The position numbers were made by a program, and so were the translations under genes. A stretch of DNA of 64,000 nucleotides from Phycisphaerales bacterium Planc_01 (GTDB taxonomy: Bacteria > Planctomycetota > Phycisphaerae > Sedimentisphaerales > Anaerobacaceae), in NCBI GenBank assembly GCA_001603075.1, contig LVBB01000022.1:1-64000 (forward strand). Reading direction: 5' to 3'. Positions 16,998 to 25,528 of the stretch are shown here, piece by piece. Positions within the stretch are counted from its first letter, which is position 1, and each line of letters begins with the position of its first letter. Under the pieces are notes generated by a model, which worked only from the letters and a program-made list of their open reading frames with translations, did no database searches and was not told the origin of the DNA.

Positions 16998-17771
16998 TCA
17001 CACCGTCTCCGCTCGTGCTCTGCGCAGGACCCAGATCATGAAGGGACTCGTCTGAGGTTCGAATGGACCATGGGAATAGTCCCCATATAGATGGACCGGG
17101 ACGAAGTCTGCCGCTTCCGCCAGCGATTGGAAGTCGTAGTGCGAGTGCAGGCAAAAGTGGAGGTCCACAGTCATGCTGGCCAGAAGACAGCCGTCCCAGC
17201 ACCGGACGTCATAGAACTGGCTGCCGCTCACGGATTTGGACACGGGATCGTAGTTCTCCACGGATGACAAGGTCAGCACATTGCCGTCCGGAAGCGGGAA
17301 GTTGCCCAGTTCGCGTCGCCGCCTCGTCACCGACTGCAATCGCACCGGCGGATTGTGCAGGGTGCAGATGAACCGCCCTTCATCCGACAGATGATCGTGG
17401 ATTCGCGACAGAGCCTGTCGCTGCTGGGTGGGATCGGTGATTTCGGCGAACGAATGAAATGGAATGAAGATCAGATCAAACTGTCGATTCAGCGACAGCT
17501 CGCACAGATCGGACTGAATCACTTCCGCCGAAAGGTCTTCCGTTCGAAGCTTGTCGCGCAGGATATCCAACATGGCCGGCGAACTGTCCACGCACGTCAG
17601 ATCGATGCCGGCCAACAGCAAGGGGATCGAGACGCGTCCAGTGCCTGCTGTCAATTCCAGGACCGGCCCGCCGGCCCCCTTTGCCTCCCGGAGAAAGAAC
17701 GGGACGTCGAGATCCGTCTGGACGTAGCTGTCATAGAGTCGGGCGACCCGCTCGTAGTCCATCGCAGGCAT
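16998..17771 (-). CDS. Class I SAM-dependent methyltransferase
   Basis: The 257-residue protein has the Rossmann methyltransferase motifs: VLELTAGTGRVSIPL (motif I, SAM-binding), DLTCVDSSPAML (acidic loop), VIQSDLCEL (motif II) and FDLIFIPFHSFAEI (motif III). The substrate is not evident. It starts 6 bases after the GH140-like gene stop and is followed by the Nudix gene after one base, so the three appear to form an operon. An internal ATG at codon 4 is an alternative start. Confidence 0.82.
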   Translation of the reverse strand: MPAMDYERVARLYDSYVQTDLDVPFFLREAKGAGGPVLELTAGTGRVSIPLLLAGIDLTCVDSSPAMLDILRDKLRTEDLSAEVIQSDLCELSLNRQFDLIFIPFHSFAEITDPTQQRQALSRIHDHLSDEGRFICTLHNPPVRLQSVTRRRRELGNFPLPDGNVLTLSSVENYDPVSKSVSGSQFYDVRCWDGCLLASMTVDLHFCLHSHYDFQSLAEAADFVPVHLYGDYSHGPFEPQTSPFMIWVLRRARAETV

Positions 17772-17777
17772 GGCCCA

Positions 17778-19184
17778 TCACTCCGACCGCCCCGGCAGCG
17801 GGAACTTCGCGGTCGCGTCGTCGAGGACGAGAATCCAGTCGCAGCCCCGCCCCCGCGTCGGCGGCACGAACGTCTGAAAGCCGGGCGTATCGGTGGTGTG
17901 CAGCGGCCGGGCGCTCCCATCGCGCGGATCGAACCACGTCTGGCGGATCATCGAGGTCCGAATCACATTCACGCGGAGTGTGAACGGCTCGCCGCGCGGC
18001 GAGTAGATGAACGCAAAGGAGCCGTCCGTCGCGCGGGCCGCGCGGACTTTGGCGCCTCCGTGCGTCGGTCCGTCCAGGATCATCGACTGGTCGGGAACGA
18101 GCTCGTGAAACGGACGCGATTCGAACAGCCGGCGGACGTGGCCCATCTGCGCCGCACCGGGATGGTCGAGCGATTCATGCCACGGCGTGGACGCCCAGAT
18201 CACCGGCGTGCGCCCCGGCTGCCACATCTGCCAGACACTATTGTGCCCGTAGGTGTGCCCGCACGCCCCGGCCAGCAGCGACCAGTAGGCCGCCTGCCGG
18301 ACGTCATAGTCATCGAACCGAAACTCGCGATCCGCGCCGGCGTTGTAGAAGCCCACGGGGATTCCCTCGTACCGTGGCTCGCCGTCGAGGGTCGGTTTGA
18401 CCGGCTCCAACAGATAGTCGTGCTCGGCGAACAGGCCGTTGTCGTGGTCCTGCGCCCCGTGTGACGACTGGACCATATTGAAGTCCAGCCACTCGGCCTG
18501 ATGAAAGTAGTCCGATGACAGGCCGGGACCGCGCGGATGGTACGTCATCAGGTGCGCGCCACCGTCGCCTTCATGGAGGCCCAGAGCCATCGCCTCGATG
18601 GTCGCCCGTTCGCTGTCGTTGCGAACGTTCTCGTCGCCTCCGAGAATCCAGATAATGGATTTGTCCTTGTACCGCCGGCCGAGGAAACGTCCATAGACCT
18701 TGGCATTCTCGGCATTGAAGATGCCCGAGCCGATCTGCCAGTAGTTACCCCAGGTCGGAAGCATCCCAATGACCAAGCCTGCCTCGTTGGCCTTTTCGAC
18801 GATGTAGTCCACGTGCGCGAAGTAGGCCTCGTTGGGCCGCGTCGGGTCTTTGTCGGCAAAGGGCACCGCGCCGTACGGATTCGGGGCGGTCAGCCCGCCC
18901 AGTTGAGCCACCACCACCGCCTGGATCACTGTGAAGCCCTTCGCGGCGCGATTCGCCAGATAGCGGTCCGCCTCCTCCCGGTCGAGCCGATGGAACAGTT
19001 CCCACGCGGTGTCACCGAGGTAGAAAAACGGCCGCCCATCGGTGTACTCAAGGTAGCGGCCCGATTCGGCGACGCGAAGCCGCGTCGTTTCCGACGCCGC
19101 ATTGGCGGCAGCGGTCCGGGCAGCCGTCGCCGTCGCCAGAACAACAACGATCGCCCAACGGAATCCTACAGACGTCGCGATCAT
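17778..19184 (-). CDS. GH140-like (DUF4038) secreted glycoside hydrolase
   Basis: The 468-residue exported protein has a signal peptide (about 1-28), then YLEYTDGRPFFYLGDTAWEL, the hallmark of the DUF4038/GH140 TIM barrel. Likely catalytic acids lie in WILGGDENV and in the SSHGAQDHD region. A C-terminal beta-domain (FAFIYSPRGEPFTLRVN; TWFDPRDGSA) is the type annotated as putative collagen-binding. GH140 members include an apiosidase acting on rhamnogalacturonan-II, but substrates vary in this family. ATG 19184 has AAGGAGAAG about 7 bases upstream. It lies 53 bases after the 19238-19870 gene. Confidence 0.82.
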   Translation of the reverse strand: MIATSVGFRWAIVVVLATATAARTAAANAASETTRLRVAESGRYLEYTDGRPFFYLGDTAWELFHRLDREEADRYLANRAAKGFTVIQAVVVAQLGGLTAPNPYGAVPFADKDPTRPNEAYFAHVDYIVEKANEAGLVIGMLPTWGNYWQIGSGIFNAENAKVYGRFLGRRYKDKSIIWILGGDENVRNDSERATIEAMALGLHEGDGGAHLMTYHPRGPGLSSDYFHQAEWLDFNMVQSSHGAQDHDNGLFAEHDYLLEPVKPTLDGEPRYEGIPVGFYNAGADREFRFDDYDVRQAAYWSLLAGACGHTYGHNSVWQMWQPGRTPVIWASTPWHESLDHPGAAQMGHVRRLFESRPFHELVPDQSMILDGPTHGGAKVRAARATDGSFAFIYSPRGEPFTLRVNVIRTSMIRQTWFDPRDGSARPLHTTDTPGFQTFVPPTRGRGCDWILVLDDATAKFPLPGRSE

Positions 19185-19237
19185 GAATGCTTCTCCTTTG
19201 CCGAAGCCGTCCACATGAACGGGCGGCATTCCCCAAA

Positions 19238-19870
19238 TCAGCCATTCCACCAGGTCCCCGCCCTGGCCTGGACGGCCTCCATCACCTCGGCCAGGTCGTC
19301 AAGAACGGCATCCTGGGCGCTCTCGTACTCGTCGAAAGCCCCGATCACGGTCTCGGCTCCATAGGGTCCGAGTCGCACGATCTCGTATTCGGGCTGCCCG
19401 CTCGATGTGGCACGGACTTCCACGGCCAGGAGTGTACGGCCGATCATGTCGGGAGCGGGAGATCCTTTGGGCCCCCAGAACCGCCACAGCAGCCGGACAC
19501 CAATCGGTGCGACACTGACGTGGGACAACTCAATTCGGATCGATCCGGCCTCCTTCAGGGCGCTATGCCAATCCGCTCCGGCATCCACCAGAAGCAGGTC
19601 GAGCAATCGTCGGATATCATCACCTGGAGCGGTCTTGAACGCCGCGCCGGGAGACGGACCCGGAAAATGAAGCGTCCAGCCATAACGACCGTCCGGAGAC
19701 GGCGGCACATGCGTCAATTGACGCACCACCACCAGCCCGCCAAGACCCAGGAGCAGAACGATGCCGATGCGCAGGAGGATGCGACGCCGGCCCCGACGAG
19801 GCGCCCGCCCCACATGACCTTGGCCATCATCACGATCTGCCGAATTCTCATGCACCTGCCATTCGTCCAT
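19238..19870 (-). CDS. Hypothetical single-pass membrane protein
   Basis: The 210-residue protein has a basic segment (RAPRRGRRRI) followed by one transmembrane helix (about 31-50), then a periplasmic or cytoplasmic domain of unknown family. The start is uncertain because no strong ribosome site is visible. It is the first gene of an apparent minus-strand cluster with the GH140-like, methyltransferase and Nudix genes. Confidence 0.55.
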   Translation of the reverse strand: MDEWQVHENSADRDDGQGHVGRAPRRGRRRILLRIGIVLLLGLGGLVVVRQLTHVPPSPDGRYGWTLHFPGPSPGAAFKTAPGDDIRRLLDLLLVDAGADWHSALKEAGSIRIELSHVSVAPIGVRLLWRFWGPKGSPAPDMIGRTLLAVEVRATSSGQPEYEIVRLGPYGAETVIGAFDEYESAQDAVLDDLAEVMEAVQARAGTWWNG

Positions 19871-20306
19871 CTGACTCTCGACTTCTCATGTTCGCAACCG
19901 GCACCGTCACACAATGCAGCGTTTCGCATAGCCTACCACAATCCCACCCCCCTGGAAAGCATCCCCCTGGAACCGACGATGCCGGCCGCCGAAACGATAT
20001 CGGCGAATTGTCGCACAGAACATCCAGATTTCTCTTGACAACGGTTTGCCCGCGCGGTATGCAGAAACCGAGTATCGGTTGGAGTCGATACTTGGGCACG
20101 GAGGCAGGGATGCTGAAGGGGCCACATTTCTCCGCAACAGTCCTGTTCTCACATGCATTTCGTCTCCGCGCAGGGTCATCGTAAAGGGTGAGGTTATATC
20201 GATGCGCGCCCGCATGGATGGTTCAGGTGCGTCCGGACGGAGCGGCCCTCTGGAGAGGGTCGCGCTCTGATGAAAAAGGAGTGTCTATTTACAGGGAGGT
20301 AGAAGA
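19871..20306 (+). other. Divergent intergenic region with promoter for the first Cys-Pro repeat gene
   Basis: No gene is supported in these 436 bases. The plus strand has TTGACA at 20035-20040, 17 bases, then TATGCA at 20058-20063, which would leave a leader of about 240 nt before ATG 20307. Confidence 0.4.
20035..20063 (+). promoter_or_regulatory. Candidate promoter upstream of Cys-Pro repeat protein 1
   Basis: A perfect -35 box TTGACA and a 17-base spacer with the weaker -10 box TATGCA. Confidence 0.4.
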
Positions 20307-20675
20307 ATGAAGAAGTACACATTGTTACTGGCGGTGCTCGCGATGAGCACCAGTGCATGGGGATTTGGAATCGGCAACGTCGAAGGCACCTTCTCCTGGG
20401 CGCCGACACCGTGCCCGTGCCCGACACCCAGCCCATGCCCGACACCATGCATCACCGCCGGCGCCGTCATCGGGGGCAGCTTTGCAGGCCAAAGTGGCTT
20501 GCTCTATTCCAGCCCCTGCACCGGATTCCGCAAGGTTGAGGTCGACAGCTACCAGGGGGCGATCTCCAAGCAGGGCCAGATCGGCTGCATGGACTGGGGT
20601 TGCTACAAGACCTTCGGCGGCCGCGAGGTTTCGTACGGCTATCCGAATCCCTGGGGCAGCGTCAGCCCGCGGTAG
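20307..20675 (+). CDS. Small secreted protein with Cys-Pro repeats (copy 1)
   Basis: The 122-residue protein has a short signal peptide (MKKYTLLLAVLAMSTSAWG) and then a run of Cys-Pro pairs (PTPCPCPTPSPCPTPC) before a C-terminal part with further Cys residues. It starts like the 21156 gene (MK-K/R-YTLL) and shares the Cys-Pro run, so the two look like paralogues. AGGGAGG lies about 7 bases before the ATG. The function is unknown; disulfide-rich surface or matrix material is one possibility. Confidence 0.65.
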   Translation: MKKYTLLLAVLAMSTSAWGFGIGNVEGTFSWAPTPCPCPTPSPCPTPCITAGAVIGGSFAGQSGLLYSSPCTGFRKVEVDSYQGAISKQGQIGCMDWGCYKTFGGREVSYGYPNPWGSVSPR

Positions 20676-21155
20676 TCGTCGGGCCGTTCCGGGAATGGGA
20701 ACGCAAATCGTCATGTGAGAGTGGTGCGCAGATTTGGCCCGGCCGTGGGTCCGTGGCACGACCCACGGCTGAGGCTGGCCATCGAAGCGATACGTTTCAT
20801 CCCATGGTCTGCGCCGTCCAACCGATGAGAATCCTCTGAATCGGCCACCGTCTCACGCTGACCGGAGACAGTCCGGCAACGGCAGCCTGTCTCATGTCCT
20901 GGATGTCTCGGCAGTGCACGATGTACAACACCCGATGGGGCTATGGCCTCGTACCGACAGACTGCCGGGAGTGGTCTACTGTTGGGAACGAGGTCCGTCA
21001 CCCAGGAGCCGCCACCAGACAAAATGTCACCCGATCAGATCTCGTGTGTAGATCGGGCCGACCGAGTGCGCGGAATCGCACTCACCCGTTGGGCCGGTCT
21101 ATGGAGAGGCTGGCACGGCGGGAGAGACAATTACACCGCTACAAGGAGGTATCAC
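20676..21155 (+). other. Intergenic region between the two Cys-Pro repeat genes
   Basis: These 480 bases contain the hairpin at 20743-20768 and otherwise no supported gene. No strong promoter match for the second gene was found. Confidence 0.35.
20743..20768 (+). terminator. Strong hairpin downstream of Cys-Pro gene 1
   Basis: A perfect 9-bp stem (CCGTGGGTC/GACCCACGG) with an 8-base loop lies 68 bases after the stop codon. No U-tract follows. Confidence 0.4.
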
Positions 21156-21536
21156 ATGAAGAGATACACGTTGTTGCCTCTGCTCGCGCTTGCGTTCGGC
21201 ACGACGGCATGGGGCTGCCACATTGGAAGCTACTACTCGAGCACATTTGTGAATGTGACCTGCTCGTCGAGCTGGAACGTATGCCCGAGTCCGTGCCCCG
21301 CCCCAAATCCGTGCCCGGGGCTCTGCCCGAGTCCGTGTCCGACTCCCAATCCGTGCCCGAGCCCAAACCCATGTCCAAGCCCGAGCCCGAGCCCAAACCC
21401 ATGTCCAAGCCCGAGCCCGTGCCCAAACCCGTACCAGAACTGGTCATGGTCATGGCACTGGAGCAACTACAGCCACATGTCCTACTATAGTGTCCGCTAC
21501 GGCCCTGTATACTATGGCAACTGCTGGACACAATAG
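21156..21536 (+). CDS. Small secreted protein with long Cys-Pro repeat tract (copy 2)
   Basis: The 126-residue protein has a signal peptide (MKRYTLLPLLALAFGTTAWG) and a 50-residue tract of alternating PC, PS, PN and PT pairs (residues about 43-92), then a Tyr/Ser/Trp-rich tail (YSHMSYYSVRYG). The tract is an expanded version of the one in the 20307 protein. AAGGAGG lies 6 bases before the start codon. The function is unknown. The antisense reading of the tract gives a Gly-His-Gly-Leu repeat, which I treat as an artefact. Confidence 0.7.
   Translation: MKRYTLLPLLALAFGTTAWGCHIGSYYSSTFVNVTCSSSWNVCPSPCPAPNPCPGLCPSPCPTPNPCPSPNPCPSPSPSPNPCPSPSPCPNPYQNWSWSWHWSNYSHMSYYSVRYGPVYYGNCWTQ
21361..21420 (+). 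repeat. 30-bp direct repeat within Cys-Pro tract
   Basis: Two nearly identical 30-base units (21361-21390 and 21391-21420) sit within a longer degenerate CCC-rich tract, consistent with growth of the protein repeat by slippage. Confidence 0.7.
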
Positions 21537-21593
21537 TCTCCTGCGACCGAGGCGAAGCGGAGCAGATCGGCGAAAGCCAGAACCGTGTCCGGC

Positions 21594-21627
21594 CCGGCGG
21601 TGAGCTGCGGAAGAAGCTCACCGCCGG
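21594..21627 (+). terminator. Perfect hairpin between convergent genes
   Basis: A 12-bp perfect stem (CCGGCGGTGAGC/GCTCACCGCCGG) with a 10-base loop lies between the convergent Cys-Pro gene and the diguanylate cyclase gene. It could terminate in either direction; no U-run is seen. Confidence 0.5.
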
Positions 21628-21768
21628 CGCCGGGCCGCTATACCGATCCTCGCACGCCTCCGCCGACACGCGAGCCGATCAGGCAGTTGCAGAATCGTCG
21701 CCAGGCCCATGGTGCCACCGGCCATGGGCCGGTCGCCGGGAAGGCACATTCCTGCCGACGGCAGTCTG

Positions 21769-22887
21769 CTACAGATTCTCGGAAGCGCCGAACACTCGGA
21801 CGGTGTTCTTGCCCGACTGTTTGGCGATGTAAAGGGCCCGATCCGACCGGCTGGTGATATCCTCAGGATTGGCGTCAGCACCGTACTGGCCCACACCGAC
21901 GCTGATCGACAGCGGCACACGGACGCTCTGCCAGGATACCGTCGAGGCGGCGACGGCCTCGACGATGCGCTGAGAGACCAGTATGGCTTCTTCCAGCGAC
22001 GTATTCGGCAGGATGACGCTGAATTCGTCGCCTCCGTATCGCGCCGCCAGGTCGATCTGACGGATGCACTCCTTGATCCTGCGGCTGATCTCCCGGATGA
22101 CCTTGTCGCCGGCCCGATGACCATAGGTGTCGTTGATGGCCTTGAGATTGTCGATGTCGGCCATGATCATGGAAATCGCGCCGCCGTATCGACGCGAACG
22201 CCACAGCTCGCGCTCCAGGGCTTCGTAGAATGTCCTGTGGTTCATCAGGCCGGTCAAGCCATCGAGCATGGCCTGACGCTGCATCTTCTCAAACAGCTTG
22301 ATGTTCCCGATCGACGCCCCGATCAACTGCCCGAGCAACTCGATCAGCGAGATGTCCTCCTGCGTGAACGTGGCCGGCTCGGCCTTGTCGGCCAGATTGA
22401 GCACACCGACCACACCGTCGTGACAGATCAGAGGCACGATGGCACAGTTGCGGGTCGTGTAGTTCTGGGCGAAGGCGCGCTGAGACCGTTTGATAATCGG
22501 CTTGTTGTATGTGTCGATATCGCCGGTCAGAATCAACTCCTTGCTCTTGACCGCCACGACCATGGGAGACGGCGGGACCTGATTCAGTGACACGATCTTG
22601 TTGATGGGAAACGGATGATTGCATCGCACCAGATGCAGAATGTGGTTCGGTTCGTCGAGAGCATAGAGCGACGCGAAGGTTGATCCGACCAGCGCAGGGA
22701 TCTTCGTGACACAGACATCCGCGATCCGGTCGATGTCCAGGCTGTTGATCTGGCGGGCCAGGGGCGTGACCAGTTCCAGCAGCGAGACCCGGTGTGCGGG
22801 ACCGCCCTTGTGACCTCTCGATTCGGCGATTCGTTTTGTCATGGCAAAGACATCAACCTGATTCTTGTCGTGCGTTTGTTTCGACAC
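21769..22887 (-). CDS. GAF-GGDEF diguanylate cyclase
   Basis: The 372-residue protein has a GAF domain (about 45-200) and a C-terminal GGDEF domain (about 205-368). The catalytic motif RYGGDEF is intact (GGDEF near 285-289), so c-di-GMP synthesis from two GTP is expected, and RQID five residues before it is a product-inhibition I-site. No membrane segment is seen, so it is cytoplasmic. The start is GTG at 22887; an internal ATG at codon 16 is possible. It is divergent from the MerR/FlhG/FliA cluster, so a role in motility versus attachment is an inference. Confidence 0.88.
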   Translation of the reverse strand: MSKQTHDKNQVDVFAMTKRIAESRGHKGGPAHRVSLLELVTPLARQINSLDIDRIADVCVTKIPALVGSTFASLYALDEPNHILHLVRCNHPFPINKIVSLNQVPPSPMVVAVKSKELILTGDIDTYNKPIIKRSQRAFAQNYTTRNCAIVPLICHDGVVGVLNLADKAEPATFTQEDISLIELLGQLIGASIGNIKLFEKMQRQAMLDGLTGLMNHRTFYEALERELWRSRRYGGAISMIMADIDNLKAINDTYGHRAGDKVIREISRRIKECIRQIDLAARYGGDEFSVILPNTSLEEAILVSQRIVEAVAASTVSWQSVRVPLSISVGVGQYGADANPEDITSRSDRALYIAKQSGKNTVRVFGASENL

Positions 22888-23108
22888 CGTTTCTTATCGT
22901 CCAATCCGCGACGAGCTGTTTGTAGAAATCCGAAAATGCTCCCCCAGAGTGGACCGGGAATGAGAGAGATTGCCCGCAAGCCGCCCCGATGCGCGGAACC
23001 CGAGGCGTTATAGGGCCTTCGGACAGACTTCCACGCCGCAAAGGTCAAACGTGGACACAATGGCATCGAGGAGGCAGGAAGATTTTTCCCGAAAAATCCC
23101 AAAACCAG

Positions 23109-23137
23109 TTGACAGGCCGATAAGCGCCTTTTACATT
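23109..23137 (+). promoter_or_regulatory. Sigma70 promoter upstream of MerR region
   Basis: TTGACA (23109-23114), a 17-base spacer and TACATT (23132-23137). Transcription would start near 23144. The palindrome at 23128-23153 overlaps the -10 box and start point. Confidence 0.5.
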
Positions 23138-23153
23138 TTGCAAAATGCAAAAG
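23128..23153. promoter_or_regulatory. 26-bp near-perfect palindrome (candidate operator)
   Basis: Left arm CTTTTACATTTTG and right arm CAAAATGCAAAAG are reverse complements except at one pair; the inner 14 bases CATTTTGCAAAATG are perfect. The position over the -10 box and transcription start is typical of a repressor site. Confidence 0.55.
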
Positions 23154-23462
23154 GCATTTCGACGGCGTTGGGCAGTTCGATGGTTACTCTGCCGATCCGG
23201 CAACGGAAAGGAGCTGCAGGCGACGCCGTGGTATGGTTTGTGTGTTCCGAGACGCCCTGGAGTGGGAGGCCACCTCAGAAAGATGGTCATTTCCCTTCGG
23301 GACGTGTTTGTTTCAGCCGGGTGCGATGATATGGCCTTCTGCGTTGAGAATCCGGCTTCGGTCTGTTGTGGCGGCGCTTGCGCAGCGCCGCCCGTATGGG
23401 ATCGCCCAGGATCGTCGTATCGTCGCCATCGGAATCTGTGGGTCTTCGAGCCGCACTTATGA
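23145..23462 (+). CDS. Doubtful 105-codon ORF coupled to MerR gene
   Basis: The frame opens with ATG exactly where transcription from 23109-23137 should begin, and its TGA overlaps the MerR ATG (ATGA). These two coincidences are its only support. The predicted protein is Arg- and Cys-rich, has no recognisable domain and could be chance. Confidence 0.2.
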   Translation: MQKAFRRRWAVRWLLCRSGNGKELQATPWYGLCVPRRPGVGGHLRKMVISLRDVFVSAGCDDMAFCVENPASVCCGGACAAPPVWDRPGSSYRRHRNLWVFEPHL

Positions 23463-23752
23463 GTTGGGAAAAAACCAGTCACAGGCTACAAGTTCCAGCC
23501 AAACGCTATCGCATCGGCGAGCTGGTGCGATACAGTCCCTTCTCCCGGCAGACGATTCACAACTACACGATCATGGGGCTCATTCGCGAAGCGGAGTGGA
23601 CCGAGGGGGGACACCGACTGTACGACGAATCCGTCTTCGATCGCCTTTCCCGCATCATGGAGCTGCGAGAGAACATGAGTCTGGGCGAGATCCGTCGCAT
23701 ACTGAATGAAGAAGACAGAAGAGGAGGCTTCATGCCGTCGGAGGCGACGTAG
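23459..23752 (+). CDS. Small MerR-family transcriptional regulator
   Basis: The 97-residue protein is essentially a MerR winged-helix domain: YRIGELVRYSPFSRQTIHNY (HTH with Tyr), MGLIREAEWTEGGHRLYDES (wing) and a helix FDRLSRIMELRENMSLGEIRRI. There is no effector-binding domain after it. MerR proteins usually bind palindromic operators within promoters; the palindrome at 23128-23153 is a candidate target. It precedes the FlgB-like/FlhG/FliA genes and may control them. Confidence 0.8.
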   Translation: MSWEKTSHRLQVPAKRYRIGELVRYSPFSRQTIHNYTIMGLIREAEWTEGGHRLYDESVFDRLSRIMELRENMSLGEIRRILNEEDRRGGFMPSEAT

Positions 23753-24042
23753 CCGCGTGCCCCTGAAGGCGGTGCAGGACGCACACAATCGACTCCGTGA
23801 AGGTTCGCCGCTTCACGGGGAGTGAAGGAAGACCGAAAGGATCAAGGATGAGACAAACGGTTTCAGTGCGAGTGATACAGTTCAATGCCCCCCCTGTCCT
23901 GGCAGGCGGATTGGCCGCGACGGCGATACCCGAGTTTTCCCCCGTCGGCATCCGGCGTTTGAATTCCGCATGCTCCACCGGCAACGCACCGTTTCGCTCT
24001 GCCATTCGGATCGTGTGAGATCGTCCCGCAGAAGGAGTGCCT

Positions 24043-24534
24043 ATGGACCTGCTGTCTCCTATCCCCGACAATCTGACCGAGCTGTTGGTGAAGATCATTC
24101 GCTTCACGGAACTGCGGCGAGATGTGTTGTATCGTAACATGCACAACACGCGAACGCCGGGGTTCATCCCGCAAGACATGCCCGTGCTGGAGTTCGTCGG
24201 CGTGCTCAACGGCGCGATTGCCGAGCATCTGCAAAGCCGGCGTCTGCTGTTCTGCGACACCGCAAACATCCGGTTTGGCCCCAACAGCACGATGGAGATC
24301 CGCCCACAACCCGACCCGGACGCCCGGGCCCTGCTCGAACGCAACCGGGACGAGTATCTCCAGTTGCAGGTCAACAAGCTCCTCGAAAACTCCCTGAACC
24401 GCAAGATCGCCAAGGAGTTGCTGACGCTCAAGTGCGGTGCCCCGCTGGGTGTGGGGCGTCTGCCCATCGCAGAGATCGCCACCCACGATCGGCCCCTCGA
24501 CGACCCGTCGAGTCCCGGTCCGATCACGGACTGA
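24043..24534 (+). CDS. Putative FlgB-like flagellar rod protein
   Basis: The 163-residue protein is helical and contains LRRDVLYRNMHNTRTPGFIP with a downstream acidic D and an F.L segment, resembling the 'NN.AN..TPGY...D..F' block of FlgB/FlgC rod proteins, plus a C-terminal helix (LQLQVNKLLENSLNRKIAK). The similarity is modest, so the name is tentative. AGAAGGAG lies 5 bases upstream of the ATG. It sits directly before FlhG and FliA, which supports a flagellar role. A 290-base gap separates it from the MerR gene; a 56-codon frame there (from 23848) is not convincing. Confidence 0.45.
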   Translation: MDLLSPIPDNLTELLVKIIRFTELRRDVLYRNMHNTRTPGFIPQDMPVLEFVGVLNGAIAEHLQSRRLLFCDTANIRFGPNSTMEIRPQPDPDARALLERNRDEYLQLQVNKLLENSLNRKIAKELLTLKCGAPLGVGRLPIAEIATHDRPLDDPSSPGPITD

Positions 24535-24557
24535 ACCAGAGGCTTCTGCCCGCAACC

Positions 24558-25403
24558 ATGGGAAACCACGCAGTCAATCTGCAACAGGCATCCGGCGGCA
24601 GCCGGCCAGCGGCGCGCGTGCTTGCTGTCACCAGCGGCAAGGGTGGGGTCGGCAAGACGAATATCGCCACCAATCTGGCGCTATGCATGGCGGCATCGCA
24701 GAAGCGGGTCCTTCTGCTCGACGCCGACATTTCGCTGGGCAATCTCGACCTGCTGTTGAACGTGCGAAGCAAGTACAACATCTCGCATGTGATCAACGGC
24801 TCCAAGCGCATCGAACAGATCATCCTGCCCGGACCCCAGGGCCTTCGGGTGATTTGCGGGGCTTCCGGTCTGGACCAACTGGCGGACATCAGCGAAACGG
24901 AGCAGCATCGGCTGCTCGAGCACCTTTCCGGGCTGCAATACGGCAGCGATACCATCGTGATCGACACAGCGGCGGGCATCTCGAACTCGGTGGTCAGCTT
25001 CTGCCTCGCGGCCGACCACGTGCTTGTGGTCACCACGCCCGAGCCCACCGCCATGACCGATGCGTACGGCATGATCAAGGTTCTGGTCCGAAAACGCTAC
25101 GAAGGCCCGATAAGCGTGGTCGTCAATATGGCGCACAGTCTGGCCGAGGGAAAAAAGATCTATCAGCGACTGGCCGACGTCGCGGCCAGGTTTCTTCAGG
25201 CCGACCTCTATTACGCCGGGGTCTTGCTCAAGGACGAACGCCTCTGTGCGGCCGTACGCTTGCGCCAGCCCGTCGTGTTGGCCTATCCCACGAGCCAAAT
25301 CACCGCTTCGTTCAACGCCATGGCGACGCGCCTGGGGGGAATCGATTGCAGTAACCGGGGCAATGGGAGCTTTTTCCGGAGAGTGTTTCGGTGGCTGACC
25401 TAA
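24558..25403 (+). CDS. flhG: MinD/ParA-family ATPase, FlhG-like
   Basis: The 281-residue protein has a deviant Walker A motif SGKGGVGKTN, the block LLLDADISLGNLDLLL and DTIVIDTAAGIS (Walker B). FlhG/YlxH ATPases control flagellar number and position. A MinD or other ParA-family role would also fit sequence alone, but the fliA gene 125 bases downstream and the FlgB-like gene 23 bases upstream favour FlhG. A C-terminal basic amphipathic stretch (FFRRVFRWLT) could be a membrane-targeting helix. Confidence 0.75.
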   Translation: MGNHAVNLQQASGGSRPAARVLAVTSGKGGVGKTNIATNLALCMAASQKRVLLLDADISLGNLDLLLNVRSKYNISHVINGSKRIEQIILPGPQGLRVICGASGLDQLADISETEQHRLLEHLSGLQYGSDTIVIDTAAGISNSVVSFCLAADHVLVVTTPEPTAMTDAYGMIKVLVRKRYEGPISVVVNMAHSLAEGKKIYQRLADVAARFLQADLYYAGVLLKDERLCAAVRLRQPVVLAYPTSQITASFNAMATRLGGIDCSNRGNGSFFRRVFRWLT

Positions 25404-25528
25404 AGTCTTGGCCCATGCGGCCGATAAAGGTTCTTGTGGGCATCGCTCTGTCCGAAGCAGGATCGTGAGCGGGCAGGACCGGCATCGCGCAAAACGGATT
25501 GGGCTGCGGCACGTAACGGAGACGACTT

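Larger units (their letters stand above)
22888..23458 (+). other. Divergent regulatory region upstream of MerR gene
   Basis: This 571-base region has lower GC than its neighbours. It holds an AT-rich hairpin (GATTTTT 23081-23087 with AAAAATC 23092-23098), the promoter and palindrome listed below, and a 9-bp hairpin at 23370-23392. A 105-codon frame (23145-23462) is reported separately with low confidence. Confidence 0.5.

Noticed and set aside
21233-21466. Minus-strand Gly-His-Gly-Leu repeat protein
   Set aside because: It is the antisense reading of the Cys-Pro repeat tract, without ribosome site or signal peptide.
23116-23123. GCCGATAA, a perfect sigma28 -10 box next to the fliA cluster
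   Set aside because: No TAAA box lies about 15 bases upstream, and the site falls in the spacer of a better sigma70 promoter.
23848-24018. 56-codon frame between MerR and FlgB-like genes
   Set aside because: It has an AAGG upstream, but no conserved features, and its composition is like non-coding sequence.
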